From contig CALFWZ010000097.1 in assembly GCA_937928405.1 (NCBI GenBank), positions 1 through 64,000 on the forward strand: a stretch of 64,000 bases of DNA, given 5' to 3'. Positions 17,120 to 26,200 of the stretch are shown here, piece by piece. Position 1 is the stretch's first letter, and every line of letters begins with the position of its first letter. The translations under genes were made by a program, and so were the position numbers. The notes beneath the pieces are model-generated. The model was not told the DNA's origin, did not search any database, and saw only the letters and a list, made by a program, of their open reading frames with translations. The DNA comes from an uncultured Saprospiraceae bacterium (GTDB lineage: Bacteria > Bacteroidota > Bacteroidia > Chitinophagales > Saprospiraceae).

Positions 17120-18463
17120 ATGAACATCAAAGATAATTATCCCTTATTATTATTTTTTTTTACACTTCTAATTTGTTTTGCTTTTACAGAAAAAAATAAT
17201 TTTCGCAATCATTTAGTAAATGAAAAAGATGCTAAATTAATCATTAGCAACTATCTCAATACTTTAGAAATCTATTGCGAAGATTACAAAGATGAACATC
17301 GTATTTACATTGAAAACCATCTCCTTGTCCACCCAAGCACTTATTTCGTGAATGATATTTACGGCATCTATAATTATGAATGTGAGGCCTCCTTATACTT
17401 TTTAAATCTAAAGCAGAACCAAGTTAAAATTTCATTTGAAAAAAATTTCACCATCGAAAATTGTGAAATAAACGGAGAAAAAATTTTTGGGACTAAGGTC
17501 ATAAAAACCGTAAAAGAGGCGGATGGTACAGAAAAAAAGTATCAGGAATTTATACAATTATTCGAATCAAAGAATCAAATTAAAATCGTATCAACTATTT
17601 CTAATTTGTTCCAAGATTATGAAACAATCAAATGTAGTCAAGAACCTATCGCCAACTCCGTGAAAAATAAAAAGGAATGTCAAATATTCGATCAGGCGGA
17701 AAAAGAGTATGCTAATGGCAATCAGATAAAAGCGTTGGAATACTACAAATTGGCACGCTCCTGTGATAAAAATCTGTCTTATATTGAAGAAAAGATTAAC
17801 GAATTAAATACGGTTAGTAGGATTCGCGAAGCGATAACAACTGGAAATAATCTGTTTCAACAAAAGGAATTTAATCAAGCCTTAACTTTCTATAACGTAG
17901 CTAAACAAAGTGAGATATTGCTTACCGAAACAGAAAAAACCACCTTAGATAAAAAGATATCAACCTGCCAACTAGAAATCTCGTTCGCCTCTCAAAAACG
18001 TTCAGGAGATTTCTATTACAAAAAAAAATTCTACGATAAAGCATTACTGGCATATACAAAAGCATTAAAATACAAACCTGCTGATTTAGAAATAATCAAA
18101 AAGAAAAAATTATGCGAGCAAAAAATAAATGGCAATTATATAAAAGACTCGAAACAGCATATTTTGTACGCTCAAAAATTAATTGAAAATCAAAAATACG
18201 GAAAAGGTGCAGCCATATTAATGAAATATCGACAAAGTGATTTATTAAACGGAAAACATTTGTTTTACATGGCTCAAATAATTGACAATCCTTCTTCCCG
18301 CAAACAGGTAAAAAAAAGTCTAAATCTGAGTAATAGAGAATGCTGTGTTATCGTCCGTCAATTAATTACGGAGATCGAAGATAAAAACGATGGGACGATT
18401 AATATGGAAGATTTTTATTTTTTCAAATCAGGTCTTAATGGCCGCTCCTTAAGATGTAAATAA
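17120..18463 (+). CDS. Secreted TPR-repeat protein
   Basis: 447 residues from the ATG at 17120, which begins a hydrophobic signal (MNIKDNYPLLLFFFTLLICFAF). The first ~150 mature residues are a mixed alpha/beta region of the type in the preceding protein (KDAKLIISNYLNTLEIYCEDY...). Residues ~200-340 contain three TPR-like units, including AEKEYANGNQIKALEYYKLAR, GNNLFQQKEFNQALTFYNVAK and GDFYYKKKFYDKALLAYTKAL. The C-terminal ~90 residues are of unknown type. The stop codon overlaps the next start by one base, a translational coupling arrangement. Confidence 0.7.
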   Translation: MNIKDNYPLLLFFFTLLICFAFTEKNNFRNHLVNEKDAKLIISNYLNTLEIYCEDYKDEHRIYIENHLLVHPSTYFVNDIYGIYNYECEASLYFLNLKQNQVKISFEKNFTIENCEINGEKIFGTKVIKTVKEADGTEKKYQEFIQLFESKNQIKIVSTISNLFQDYETIKCSQEPIANSVKNKKECQIFDQAEKEYANGNQIKALEYYKLARSCDKNLSYIEEKINELNTVSRIREAITTGNNLFQQKEFNQALTFYNVAKQSEILLTETEKTTLDKKISTCQLEISFASQKRSGDFYYKKKFYDKALLAYTKALKYKPADLEIIKKKKLCEQKINGNYIKDSKQHILYAQKLIENQKYGKGAAILMKYRQSDLLNGKHLFYMAQIIDNPSSRKQVKKSLNLSNRECCVIVRQLITEIEDKNDGTINMEDFYFFKSGLNGRSLRCK

Positions 18464-19248
18464 TGATGAAGTACACAATAACCCTTATTTTAATTTTAAT
18501 TTTCTCAATACAGTTACTTAGCCAGCAACAGGGAGGGCTGCTAGTTTTAGATCCAACACCATTTACCTTCAGAAATGCTAAGGCCTCTTTTGGATTATAT
18601 GGAAATGCAAATATTTCAAATGACGAAAACAAATCTTATTTTAATTATTTTACTGGCAACCTTCCAGATGAAGTTGAAATTAGATTTGATTCAACCCAGG
18701 GTCTTCCCAACCTTTTGATTGGGGCAACCCTTGACATTTTCTCTCCAAATGCAAATATCGGTTTAATGATCGGCTGTGAATGGAATCGAAGCACTTTTCA
18801 ATTAATTGAAAATCAAACAAACATCAATTACTTCAATATCCATAGAATTAATTTCCCAGCATATTTAAAATGGAAATTTGGAAAAGTTCATGCAAGAACG
18901 AATGTATTTCTGGCCGGAGGTGCCATCTACGGAATTCCTTTAAGCTTTACCAAAATCAATAACTTAGTGGAAACAAAAGATAAAACAGCTTTAAACAATA
19001 CCTTAAGCATTTCTTCCATACTAGGATACCAATTTAGATTTGCCAATAGTGAAAAAATATCCAATAATAAAACGCTAAGTAAAGCATACTCAAGAATTTG
19101 GTTATTCCTTCGAACAGACTATATGTTATCCAATACTTTTAATTCGGAATTTAATGATAGCATTCTTACATCAGCTAATAATTCTCAAATAGATTATAGG
19201 GATTTATCTTTCACCGTCGGCATTGCTCTTTTCTTAGGGTTTAAATAA
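18463..19248 (+). CDS. Outer-membrane beta-barrel-type protein (last gene of operon)
   Basis: 261 residues with a signal peptide (MMKYTITLILILIFSIQLLSQ). The mature part shows alternating polar/hydrophobic strands (GLYGNANISN..., LLIGATLDIFSPNANIGLMIGCEWN, VHARTNVFLAGGAIYG) and ends in a strand with terminal FLGFK, consistent with a small outer-membrane barrel. The start overlaps the previous stop by one base; an alternative Met is the second codon. No specific family recognised. Confidence 0.6.
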   Translation: MMKYTITLILILIFSIQLLSQQQGGLLVLDPTPFTFRNAKASFGLYGNANISNDENKSYFNYFTGNLPDEVEIRFDSTQGLPNLLIGATLDIFSPNANIGLMIGCEWNRSTFQLIENQTNINYFNIHRINFPAYLKWKFGKVHARTNVFLAGGAIYGIPLSFTKINNLVETKDKTALNNTLSISSILGYQFRFANSEKISNNKTLSKAYSRIWLFLRTDYMLSNTFNSEFNDSILTSANNSQIDYRDLSFTVGIALFLGFK

Positions 19249-19322
19249 CAAATAATTAACATCTATAAATTATCTATTTTATAAAACTAAAATAATTACT
19301 GATAATTAAGTCATTTTTTATT

Positions 19323-19330
19323 TAGCTTTG
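19323..19330 (+). promoter_or_regulatory. Bacteroidota -7 element (TAGCTTTG) for the adhesin gene
   Basis: Exact TAnnTTTG match ~70 bp upstream of the ATG at 19398. A start of transcription near 19337 would place the hairpin at 19351-19377 inside the mRNA leader. Confidence 0.45.
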
Positions 19331-19350
19331 CCTCTCTTGAATACTTTATC

Positions 19351-19377
19351 TTTCCAAGCTTATTTAATGCTTGGAAA
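19351..19377 (+). promoter_or_regulatory. Leader hairpin of the giant adhesin gene
   Basis: TTTCCAAGC (19351-19359) and GCTTGGAAA (19369-19377): perfect 9-base arms with a 9-base loop, ending 20 nt before the start codon. It has no T run, so it looks more like an mRNA leader structure or operator than a terminator. Confidence 0.4.
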
Positions 19378-19397
19378 ACCCCAAAATATTTTACCAA

Positions 19398-22300
19398 ATG
19401 AAAGGAACTTTTGTATCCATAATACTAATCCTATGTACTTATGCAAATGTCTTAGCACAAGAACCTACCATTGCTACTTGTGATTCAGATCAGGATATTT
19501 GTCTTACGGAAGATAGCTATGATTTATGTGTAGAAATTGAAGTCGAGGAAGCCTTTCCCTTTACCATCGATAGTTTTTTAATAGATTTTGATGATGGCTC
19601 ACCGCTCGAATTTGTACCAGGAAGTAATAATCCTCCACAAGTACAACATCTGTATGATTTCTCTTCGTTCTTTAACACCAATGAATGTTCGGTAGAATAC
19701 ACTGTTCGACTTTCTGCATTTTACACTGAAAATGGGTCAGTAGTCGAATTAAATACTGCCACTTTTCCAGAGTTCTTTAATCCACCAACTGCTTCTTTTA
19801 GCATAAACCCACCTATTACTTGTGTAGGTGAACAGGTTGATTTTTCTAATAATTCTTTTCCAACTTGTTCGCTCACTTCTACATGGGACTATGGAGATGG
19901 CACCTCTGGAACTGATCCTTTTCACACTTATTCGGAAACAGGGACATTCACCGTTACCTTGACAGTGAATAATACTTGCGGCTCGTCATCTACTACAGAA
20001 ACGGTGCAAATCATCAATCCAGCCGAAGCCATCATTGCAGTTGCTTCGAATAATATTGATATATCTACCACTCCTTTTATTTATTGTTTAGGTTCAGGAG
20101 ATCTACTATTAAGTGGAGATTCCCTCTCAACCAACGAAGACTTTTACGAATGGCAATCCTTAAATGGAATCCCAGGTGCCTCGTGGGTACTACCTCCTGA
20201 TGCCCCCAACCCCAACGATCCAACCCCTAATATTCCCGATATTGCCGTTTCTTTTTCGGATACTGGACTATACCAACTTATCCTCGAAGTAGACAACGCT
20301 TGTAATCAACCTGATTTTGATACGATTCTAGTTCAAGTGCTTTCGGCAGAATCGCTTTCGGATATCAACCAGCCTGATGCTTGCTTAGCGTTGAGTTACA
20401 CCCCACAAGGTTTTAATCCAAACGCCACTTATACAATCAACGGAGATCTAGTATCCTCTTTTCCAGTCGATCTAGGAATTGGAAACTACGAGGTGATCGC
20501 CTCACTCACCAATGAGTGTGGTTCCCAAACTAGACAGGATAATTTTGAAGTTTTTGGACAAACAGACGTAACGATTTTATCTCCCTTTCCAGATACTACG
20601 CTTTGCTTGAATTCAGATTCCATCATGATCCTTTACGCTCCGCTGGGTGGAGATTGGTCGGGTGAACATTTAACCTTCTTTGGTGATTCCGTTTTTTTCA
20701 ACCCCGTCGCTGTCGGAGCATTTATCCTCACTTACACACAGGGTCCCGGTACGGGTACAGAATGTACGGATTCAGAAAGTATTACCATTACCGTGATCGA
20801 CTCAGGTATCGAAGTTTTTGATAACGTAGTTTGTTCTACTAGTCCTCCATTTCCAATGGGGGCTACTCCTCCAAATGGAATTTATACCAGTCTAGATTGT
20901 CCGGCCTGTATTCAAAATGACAGTTTTATCATAGCAGAAATGGCGGCATTGGGACTTAGTATGGTGACGATTGATTATAATGTAACCAACGCTACTGGCT
21001 GCGAGGGCAATAATTCGTTTACCGTAATAATCGACGATCCTAATGCACAGTTCATGGTCGCAGATAGTTTTTGTTTAGGCGAACTGGTAACGGTTAACAC
21101 CGATAATATCAACGGTCTTCTTACCTGGAGGATTGACGGTCAAAATAGTTCACCTCCACCTTTTTCAAATTTAAGTGGTGGACCCCATACCATTACCTTA
21201 TCTGCGGTTGCTGGCGATTGCCAAGAGGAACGAACCCAGGACATTTTTATCACTACTCCACCCACTGACATCAGCTTTACCGCAACTCCTTTGGAAGGCT
21301 GTGCTGATCTGGAAGTTGTTTTAAATAATACAACCTCCAGTTTTGATAATGAAGCTTATGAATGGTTTATCAATGGGGAATTATGGTCTACCCTCCCTCA
21401 ACCCGGAACCATAACCCTTGGACAAGGACTTAACGACACGACTTACATCATCAGCTTGCTCGCAGGAAATAATTGTAGTGGAGCTACTTTTGAACAAACC
21501 ATTACTGTATTTCCAAAACCAACCCCGCAGTTTGGTCCAATGCAAAATGTTTACTGCTCTGGTGATACCGTTAGGTTTGCTAATATCAGTTTTGGCGGGC
21601 CCATGTCTAGCTGGTTATGGGATTATGGAAATGGTCAAACCAGTACAGATTCTATTCCATTAGACATTTTATATTTTACAGATACCTTACCAACGATCTA
21701 CACCATTACGTTAATGGCAACCAATGATTGTGGAATGGAAAGCTTTAGCTACGATCTGGAAGTTTTTCCCACGGACACCAGAGCCTTTTTTAATATTAAT
21801 CCATTAGTAGGTTGTGTGGGTACTGAAATTTGCTTGAGCAATCTTTCTACCCTCGGTGCCAACGTGCTATGGGATTTTGGAGATGGAAACACGGCTACTA
21901 CCCCAGATATTTGTCATACTTATCAGGAAGCAGGAACCTTTACGATCACCTTGAAGGCCTTTGGTTGTGGCTTTGATAGCATCCAACAGGAAGTAATCAT
22001 ACATCCTATCCCTCAACCAGATTTCACGAATAATTCCATCGCTTGTCCTGGAGATTCCATTATGTTTAATAATTTAACAACAGGTGCCTCCAATTTCGTT
22101 TGGAATTTTGGTGACGGCGATACCTCCACCTTAAACAACCCTATCCACCTTTACAACATCCCAGGAGACTATACCGTAAAACTAGTGGCTACTTCAACGG
22201 AAGGCTGTCAAGATAGCATTTCAAAAACCATAACTATTTTAACACCCCCCGTAGCTGATTTTACCATTTCAACAGATTCAATTTGCGTAGCAGAAAATAT

Positions 22301-24209
22301 TAGTTTTATTAATTCTACCATGCCTATTCCATTAGTTTGTTCGTGGGATTTTGGCGATGGTAATTCTTCTAATATTTGTGATCCCACTCATAGCTATTCC
22401 ACTACTGGAAATTTTATAGTTACCCTAATTGTTGCTAATGAAAATAACTGTAAAGACACAACGCAACAATTAATTTATGTAGCTCCAGTTCCTGAACCTG
22501 CTTTTGATTTCACCCTTGAGCAAGATTGTTCTCCCACCATAATTACCTTTAATAATCTCAGTATATTGGCAGAAAGTTATCTTTGGGATTTTGGGGATGG
22601 AAGCGTTAGTAACTTAACTAATCCAACTCATACTTATCAACAAGGAGATAATTATACGGTTCAACTAACGGCTATCAATGGCGTATGCTCGGAAACTATT
22701 ACGGAAGATATTACCGTTAACCCAACCCCCGAAGCTAGTATCATTACCCCACTTGGACAAATAGGATGTGCAGAATTTTTGGTACCATTTTCAAGTAACG
22801 CTACCGCAGGAAGCTTAAAATTCACTTGGGATTTTGGGGATGGCATCAAATCTTTTGCTGCTGATCCTACACATACTTATACCATTCCTGGACTTTACGA
22901 AGTTTCTTTAATCTTAGCAGATACATTAACGGGATGTGCGGATACTACACAAACAAGTATTGAGGTATTTGAACCGCTTAATGCTAACGCTGTCACTACC
23001 GATATTCTTTGTAATGGAGAACTTACTGGTGCGGTAAACATTTCGATTGATTCAGGTACTGCTCCCTTTGAGTATCTGTGGTCTAACGGAGAAGTCTCTC
23101 AGGATTTGCAAAACTTAGCGGCGGGAGTATATAGTTTATCCATCGTTGACAATAATAATTGCCGTTGGCTAGATACTTTAACGATCCTCCAGCCAACTCC
23201 CATTGATGTGACGGTCATTGATAGTACCATCGTTACCTGCTTTGGGGGAGATGATGGTGGAATTTGCATTGAACCATCTGGTGGAATTCCCGATTATATC
23301 ATTAATTGGCAGGTGGGTGAACAAGAAGCTTGTCTAGAAAATGTAGCTGCCGGTGACTACGAATTAGCCGTTACCGATGGCAATGGATGTGTAGAAACTT
23401 TCATTTTTCCAGTATCCGAAAATCCTCAACTACAAATCATTGACAATATCGGAAACATTAGCTGCTTTGGTGCCAATGATGGATTTATTCGTCTTGACGC
23501 TATTCTTGGAGGAGCCTCTAATTTTTATAATAACACCCTTACTGGTCCTATAAATTTTGAGGGTGGAAATAATTTTCCAAATCTGGTCCCAGGGAATTAC
23601 AGATTAGTCGTGCAAGATTTGGAAGGTTGCGTCTTAGCAACCAATTATTCTATAGGAGAACCTGATTCACTTTGGATCATGGTCCCACAAGATACCGTAA
23701 TAGGATTAGGAGATAGTTTATGGATAGAGACGAGTCATAACGCAGCAGACCCTATCTTCACTTGGTCCCCAAGTATGACTTTGGATTGTAATGATTGTGA
23801 AGATCCAATTGCAAAACCAATAACCACCACCACTTATTTTGTCCATCTTTCTGATCTCAATGGTTGTCCAGCAAAAGATACCATTACTATTGGGGTAGAT
23901 TCCAATCGGGAGTTTTATATCCCCAATACCTTTACCCCCAATGGAGATAGTAGAAATGATTTCTTTCGAATCCGTAGTCGGTTGCCCTCTATTCGACAGA
24001 TAAATGTATTCAGAATTTTTAATCGATGGGGAGATATGGTGTTTGAAGCCAAAGATTTTAAACCACAAGAAGAAAATTTTGATCATGCTTGGGATGGACG
24101 CTTCCGAGGAAAGCCCTTAGCACCTGATCAGTTTACCTACTACGTAGAAGTTGAATATCTTGACAATGAAATAGAAATAGTACAAGGAACCGTATTCTTG
24201 GTACGTTAA
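19398..24209 (+). CDS. Giant PKD/SprB-repeat cell-surface protein, T9SS type B sorting tail
   Basis: 1603 residues. ATG at 19398 begins a signal peptide (MKGTFVSIILILCTYANVLAQ). The body contains about seven PKD-type units, each with a W-D-F/Y-G-D/N-G core (WDYGDG, WDYGNG, WDFGDGNT, WNFGDGDT, WDFGDGNS, WDFGDGSV, WDFGDGIK). Three SprB-type repeats follow (DILCNGELTGAVNISI, VTCFGGDDGGICIEP, ISCFGANDGFIRL, each ending ...GC). The last ~95 residues are the gliding-motility-associated (type B) T9SS domain: FYIPNTFTPNGDSRNDFF ... VFRIFNRWGDMVFEA ... WDGRFRGK. Such proteins are exported by T9SS and displayed as adhesins. The next gene is a PorP/SprF homologue, the usual partner. No frameshift. Confidence 0.92.
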   Translation: MKGTFVSIILILCTYANVLAQEPTIATCDSDQDICLTEDSYDLCVEIEVEEAFPFTIDSFLIDFDDGSPLEFVPGSNNPPQVQHLYDFSSFFNTNECSVEYTVRLSAFYTENGSVVELNTATFPEFFNPPTASFSINPPITCVGEQVDFSNNSFPTCSLTSTWDYGDGTSGTDPFHTYSETGTFTVTLTVNNTCGSSSTTETVQIINPAEAIIAVASNNIDISTTPFIYCLGSGDLLLSGDSLSTNEDFYEWQSLNGIPGASWVLPPDAPNPNDPTPNIPDIAVSFSDTGLYQLILEVDNACNQPDFDTILVQVLSAESLSDINQPDACLALSYTPQGFNPNATYTINGDLVSSFPVDLGIGNYEVIASLTNECGSQTRQDNFEVFGQTDVTILSPFPDTTLCLNSDSIMILYAPLGGDWSGEHLTFFGDSVFFNPVAVGAFILTYTQGPGTGTECTDSESITITVIDSGIEVFDNVVCSTSPPFPMGATPPNGIYTSLDCPACIQNDSFIIAEMAALGLSMVTIDYNVTNATGCEGNNSFTVIIDDPNAQFMVADSFCLGELVTVNTDNINGLLTWRIDGQNSSPPPFSNLSGGPHTITLSAVAGDCQEERTQDIFITTPPTDISFTATPLEGCADLEVVLNNTTSSFDNEAYEWFINGELWSTLPQPGTITLGQGLNDTTYIISLLAGNNCSGATFEQTITVFPKPTPQFGPMQNVYCSGDTVRFANISFGGPMSSWLWDYGNGQTSTDSIPLDILYFTDTLPTIYTITLMATNDCGMESFSYDLEVFPTDTRAFFNINPLVGCVGTEICLSNLSTLGANVLWDFGDGNTATTPDICHTYQEAGTFTITLKAFGCGFDSIQQEVIIHPIPQPDFTNNSIACPGDSIMFNNLTTGASNFVWNFGDGDTSTLNNPIHLYNIPGDYTVKLVATSTEGCQDSISKTITILTPPVADFTISTDSICVAENISFINSTMPIPLVCSWDFGDGNSSNICDPTHSYSTTGNFIVTLIVANENNCKDTTQQLIYVAPVPEPAFDFTLEQDCSPTIITFNNLSILAESYLWDFGDGSVSNLTNPTHTYQQGDNYTVQLTAINGVCSETITEDITVNPTPEASIITPLGQIGCAEFLVPFSSNATAGSLKFTWDFGDGIKSFAADPTHTYTIPGLYEVSLILADTLTGCADTTQTSIEVFEPLNANAVTTDILCNGELTGAVNISIDSGTAPFEYLWSNGEVSQDLQNLAAGVYSLSIVDNNNCRWLDTLTILQPTPIDVTVIDSTIVTCFGGDDGGICIEPSGGIPDYIINWQVGEQEACLENVAAGDYELAVTDGNGCVETFIFPVSENPQLQIIDNIGNISCFGANDGFIRLDAILGGASNFYNNTLTGPINFEGGNNFPNLVPGNYRLVVQDLEGCVLATNYSIGEPDSLWIMVPQDTVIGLGDSLWIETSHNAADPIFTWSPSMTLDCNDCEDPIAKPITTTTYFVHLSDLNGCPAKDTITIGVDSNREFYIPNTFTPNGDSRNDFFRIRSRLPSIRQINVFRIFNRWGDMVFEAKDFKPQEENFDHAWDGRFRGKPLAPDQFTYYVEVEYLDNEIEIVQGTVFLVR

Positions 24210-24240
24210 TTAAATTATTTTTGTTTTTAAACCATATAAC

Positions 24241-25413
24241 ATGAAAATCATCAAAATCCATTTAGTGCTGTGTCTATTCCAAATCATCCTTATCGGTACG
24301 ATTACTGCTCAGGATTTACACTTTTCTAATTACGAAACATTTCTGCCAAAACTCAATCCCGCCATGACCGGATTTATTCCTGGGGATGATGACCTGAGAG
24401 CTGCCATTATTTACAGAAATCAGTGGCAAAATGTTTTAGGTAATTCCTCTTATCAAACCTATGGAGCTAGTTTTGATATGCGCAATTGTTTGATCAAAGA
24501 CAATAGGAAACATTTTAATAATAAAAAAAGTAAATTTAAAAACGCTACCTGGGGACTTGGTCTTACTTTTTTACATGATAAATCTGGAACTGCTTCGATC
24601 AAAGATGCTGCTGCATTTCAACAATTTCCACTCAATCGTAACCAAGCTACGATTACCACTGCCCTACACAAACCCTTAAATGATCAAAATTTTTTAACCA
24701 TTGGATTTCGAATCGGAGGCATTTCACAAAGTATTATAACAGATCATTTAACTTTTGATGAGCAATTCGATGGATTGGCTGGTTTTGATCCAACAGCTGA
24801 AGGGGAATTTAACAACTTAAATGAACTAAACAATATGTTCTTAGATTATGGAGCAGGTGTTTCTTTTATGCACTTAGGACGAAATCGAGGTATTATTATA
24901 GGAGGAGCGGTTGACCATATATGGATTCCTGGATCGTTTAATTTTATAGAAAATAATGATAATTTTGATTTGTCACGCCGTTTTACTGGACACTTAAAAG
25001 CATCCTTCACTTTTGCAGATAATATGAAAAAACCAATGGGTGTAAATATCAAAGGGATTTTCTTACAACAAAATACCTTACAGCAAATCGTCGGAGGACT
25101 GGATTTCTTTTACCAAGACACCTATAAGGAGAATAGAAATTTTACGTTAACTCTTGGAGGAGGTTTACGCAGCAGTCGTACCCCTGATGGAAGAAATGTG
25201 GATGCCATCATTGCCGCTTTTACGGTTAATTTAGATCATTATACTTTTGGGGTTAACTATGACATCAACGCCTCTAAACTCACTGCCGTTTCTAACGCTT
25301 ATGGAGGTTGGGAGTTTTCAATGATTTACCGCTGGAAGAAAGGAAAAAGTGGTTGTCGCCCGCAAGCAATAGGTTGCCGAGATAAGGATACAGTACATGC
25401 GATATTTTTTTGA
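24241..25413 (+). CDS. PorP/SprF-family T9SS outer-membrane protein
   Basis: 390 residues with a signal peptide (MKIIKIHLVLCLFQIILIGTITAQ). The mature start QDLHFSNYETFLPKLNPAMTGF matches the PorP/SprF signature (QD..FS.Y......NPA..G), followed by AAIIYRNQWQN. Barrel-like strands run to the C-terminus (GVNYDINASKLTAVSNAYGGWEFSMIYRW). The last ~20 residues (KSGCRPQAIGCRD...) are a Cys-containing tail. In Flavobacterium, SprF is needed for secretion of the SprB adhesin encoded next to it; here the upstream neighbour is a SprB-like type B protein, 31 bp away. Role: delivery of that protein across the outer membrane (family knowledge). Confidence 0.92.
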   Translation: MKIIKIHLVLCLFQIILIGTITAQDLHFSNYETFLPKLNPAMTGFIPGDDDLRAAIIYRNQWQNVLGNSSYQTYGASFDMRNCLIKDNRKHFNNKKSKFKNATWGLGLTFLHDKSGTASIKDAAAFQQFPLNRNQATITTALHKPLNDQNFLTIGFRIGGISQSIITDHLTFDEQFDGLAGFDPTAEGEFNNLNELNNMFLDYGAGVSFMHLGRNRGIIIGGAVDHIWIPGSFNFIENNDNFDLSRRFTGHLKASFTFADNMKKPMGVNIKGIFLQQNTLQQIVGGLDFFYQDTYKENRNFTLTLGGGLRSSRTPDGRNVDAIIAAFTVNLDHYTFGVNYDINASKLTAVSNAYGGWEFSMIYRWKKGKSGCRPQAIGCRDKDTVHAIFF

Positions 25414-25474
25414 TTTCACCTTCTGTGTATAGGGTGAAAATCCTAAGTGGCATTTTAATTTTGTCCTAAACTAA

Positions 25475-25864
25475 ATTTACCTTAGTAAAAAAACTAGAGA
25501 AGACGTTGATGAAAATAATAAGGCGATGAATGAATTACAGAATAACGGTTCACCAGGTTTATTAATATTCAGAAATACCCAAAATTAAGAGCAACGAAAA
25601 TATATTTTTAAAATCCAATCACCGCGGCCTAGCTATTTCGGGGGATATTGGCTTTTTGTTTTTGTAATCCCCATCTTTTTTATAACTTTAGGAAGACTTA
25701 ACCTTAAGAAAATTTCCCAAATAAATTCTAATAACGATAACGATCTCCCATCTCGAAAAAAACTACCTAACTATGAACAAGCCCTATTGGTTGACCTTTA
25801 GGAAGTGGCGGTGTTTTATAGTCATGATATTTATGTTATGTCGCTTAGCAAGCTAAAAAATTGA
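25475..25864 (+). pseudogene. Possible decayed membrane-protein gene with in-frame stops
   Basis: One frame reads like protein through two stop codons (TAA 25586-25588 and TAG 25799-25801). The first part is charged (KKTREDVDENNKAMNELQNNG). The middle part holds a clear membrane helix (GGYWLFVFVIPIFFITLGRL) with a polar tail (PSRKKLPNYEQALLVDL). The third part is EVAVFYSHDIYVMSLSKLKN, ending TGA at 25862. No start codon serves the middle part. I read it as remains of a small membrane-anchored protein at the edge of the restriction locus; chance is possible. Confidence 0.3.
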
Positions 25865-26200
25865 GCTACAACACCATCAAAAAATCGGAATTGGGATGAT
25901 GATTGATCTAGCACCAAAATTGGAAAAAAGAATTACAAACAATTCAATGACCAAGATAAAAACATTCTCTAGGTTACAGTCCTTTAATTTATGGTACTTC
26001 CCGCAGGATAGGCAATTAGAAATTTCACATTGATTATGAATTTTAAAATTATCTGCCCACCATCCACATCCCCCTTTTGTACCAAAAAAACACATACACC
26101 GAAAAAAACATATAAAATTTTCTCCAATATCCAATCCAATACCATTTAAATACTTATTTTGCTGGAGTCTAACATACTATAAAACGCTAATAAAATAACA
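25865..26200. other. Upstream region of the type I locus, no gene seen
   Basis: An 85-codon minus-strand frame (25877-26134) is Cys/Phe-rich and without a recognisable motif, so it is not called. No TAnnTTTG match was found just upstream of hsdM; the region CTAACATACTATAAAACGC may hold its promoter. Confidence 0.35.

Noticed and set aside
25412-25442. Hairpin GATTTCACC / GGTGAAAATC after the PorP/SprF gene as a terminator
   Set aside because: The stem has a bulge and is not followed by a T run on either strand, so it is not listed as a feature.
25877-26134. 85-codon minus-strand frame upstream of hsdM, Cys-rich
   Set aside because: Cys and Phe content comes from low-complexity plus-strand sequence; no metal-binding spacing that I recognise and no partner gene.
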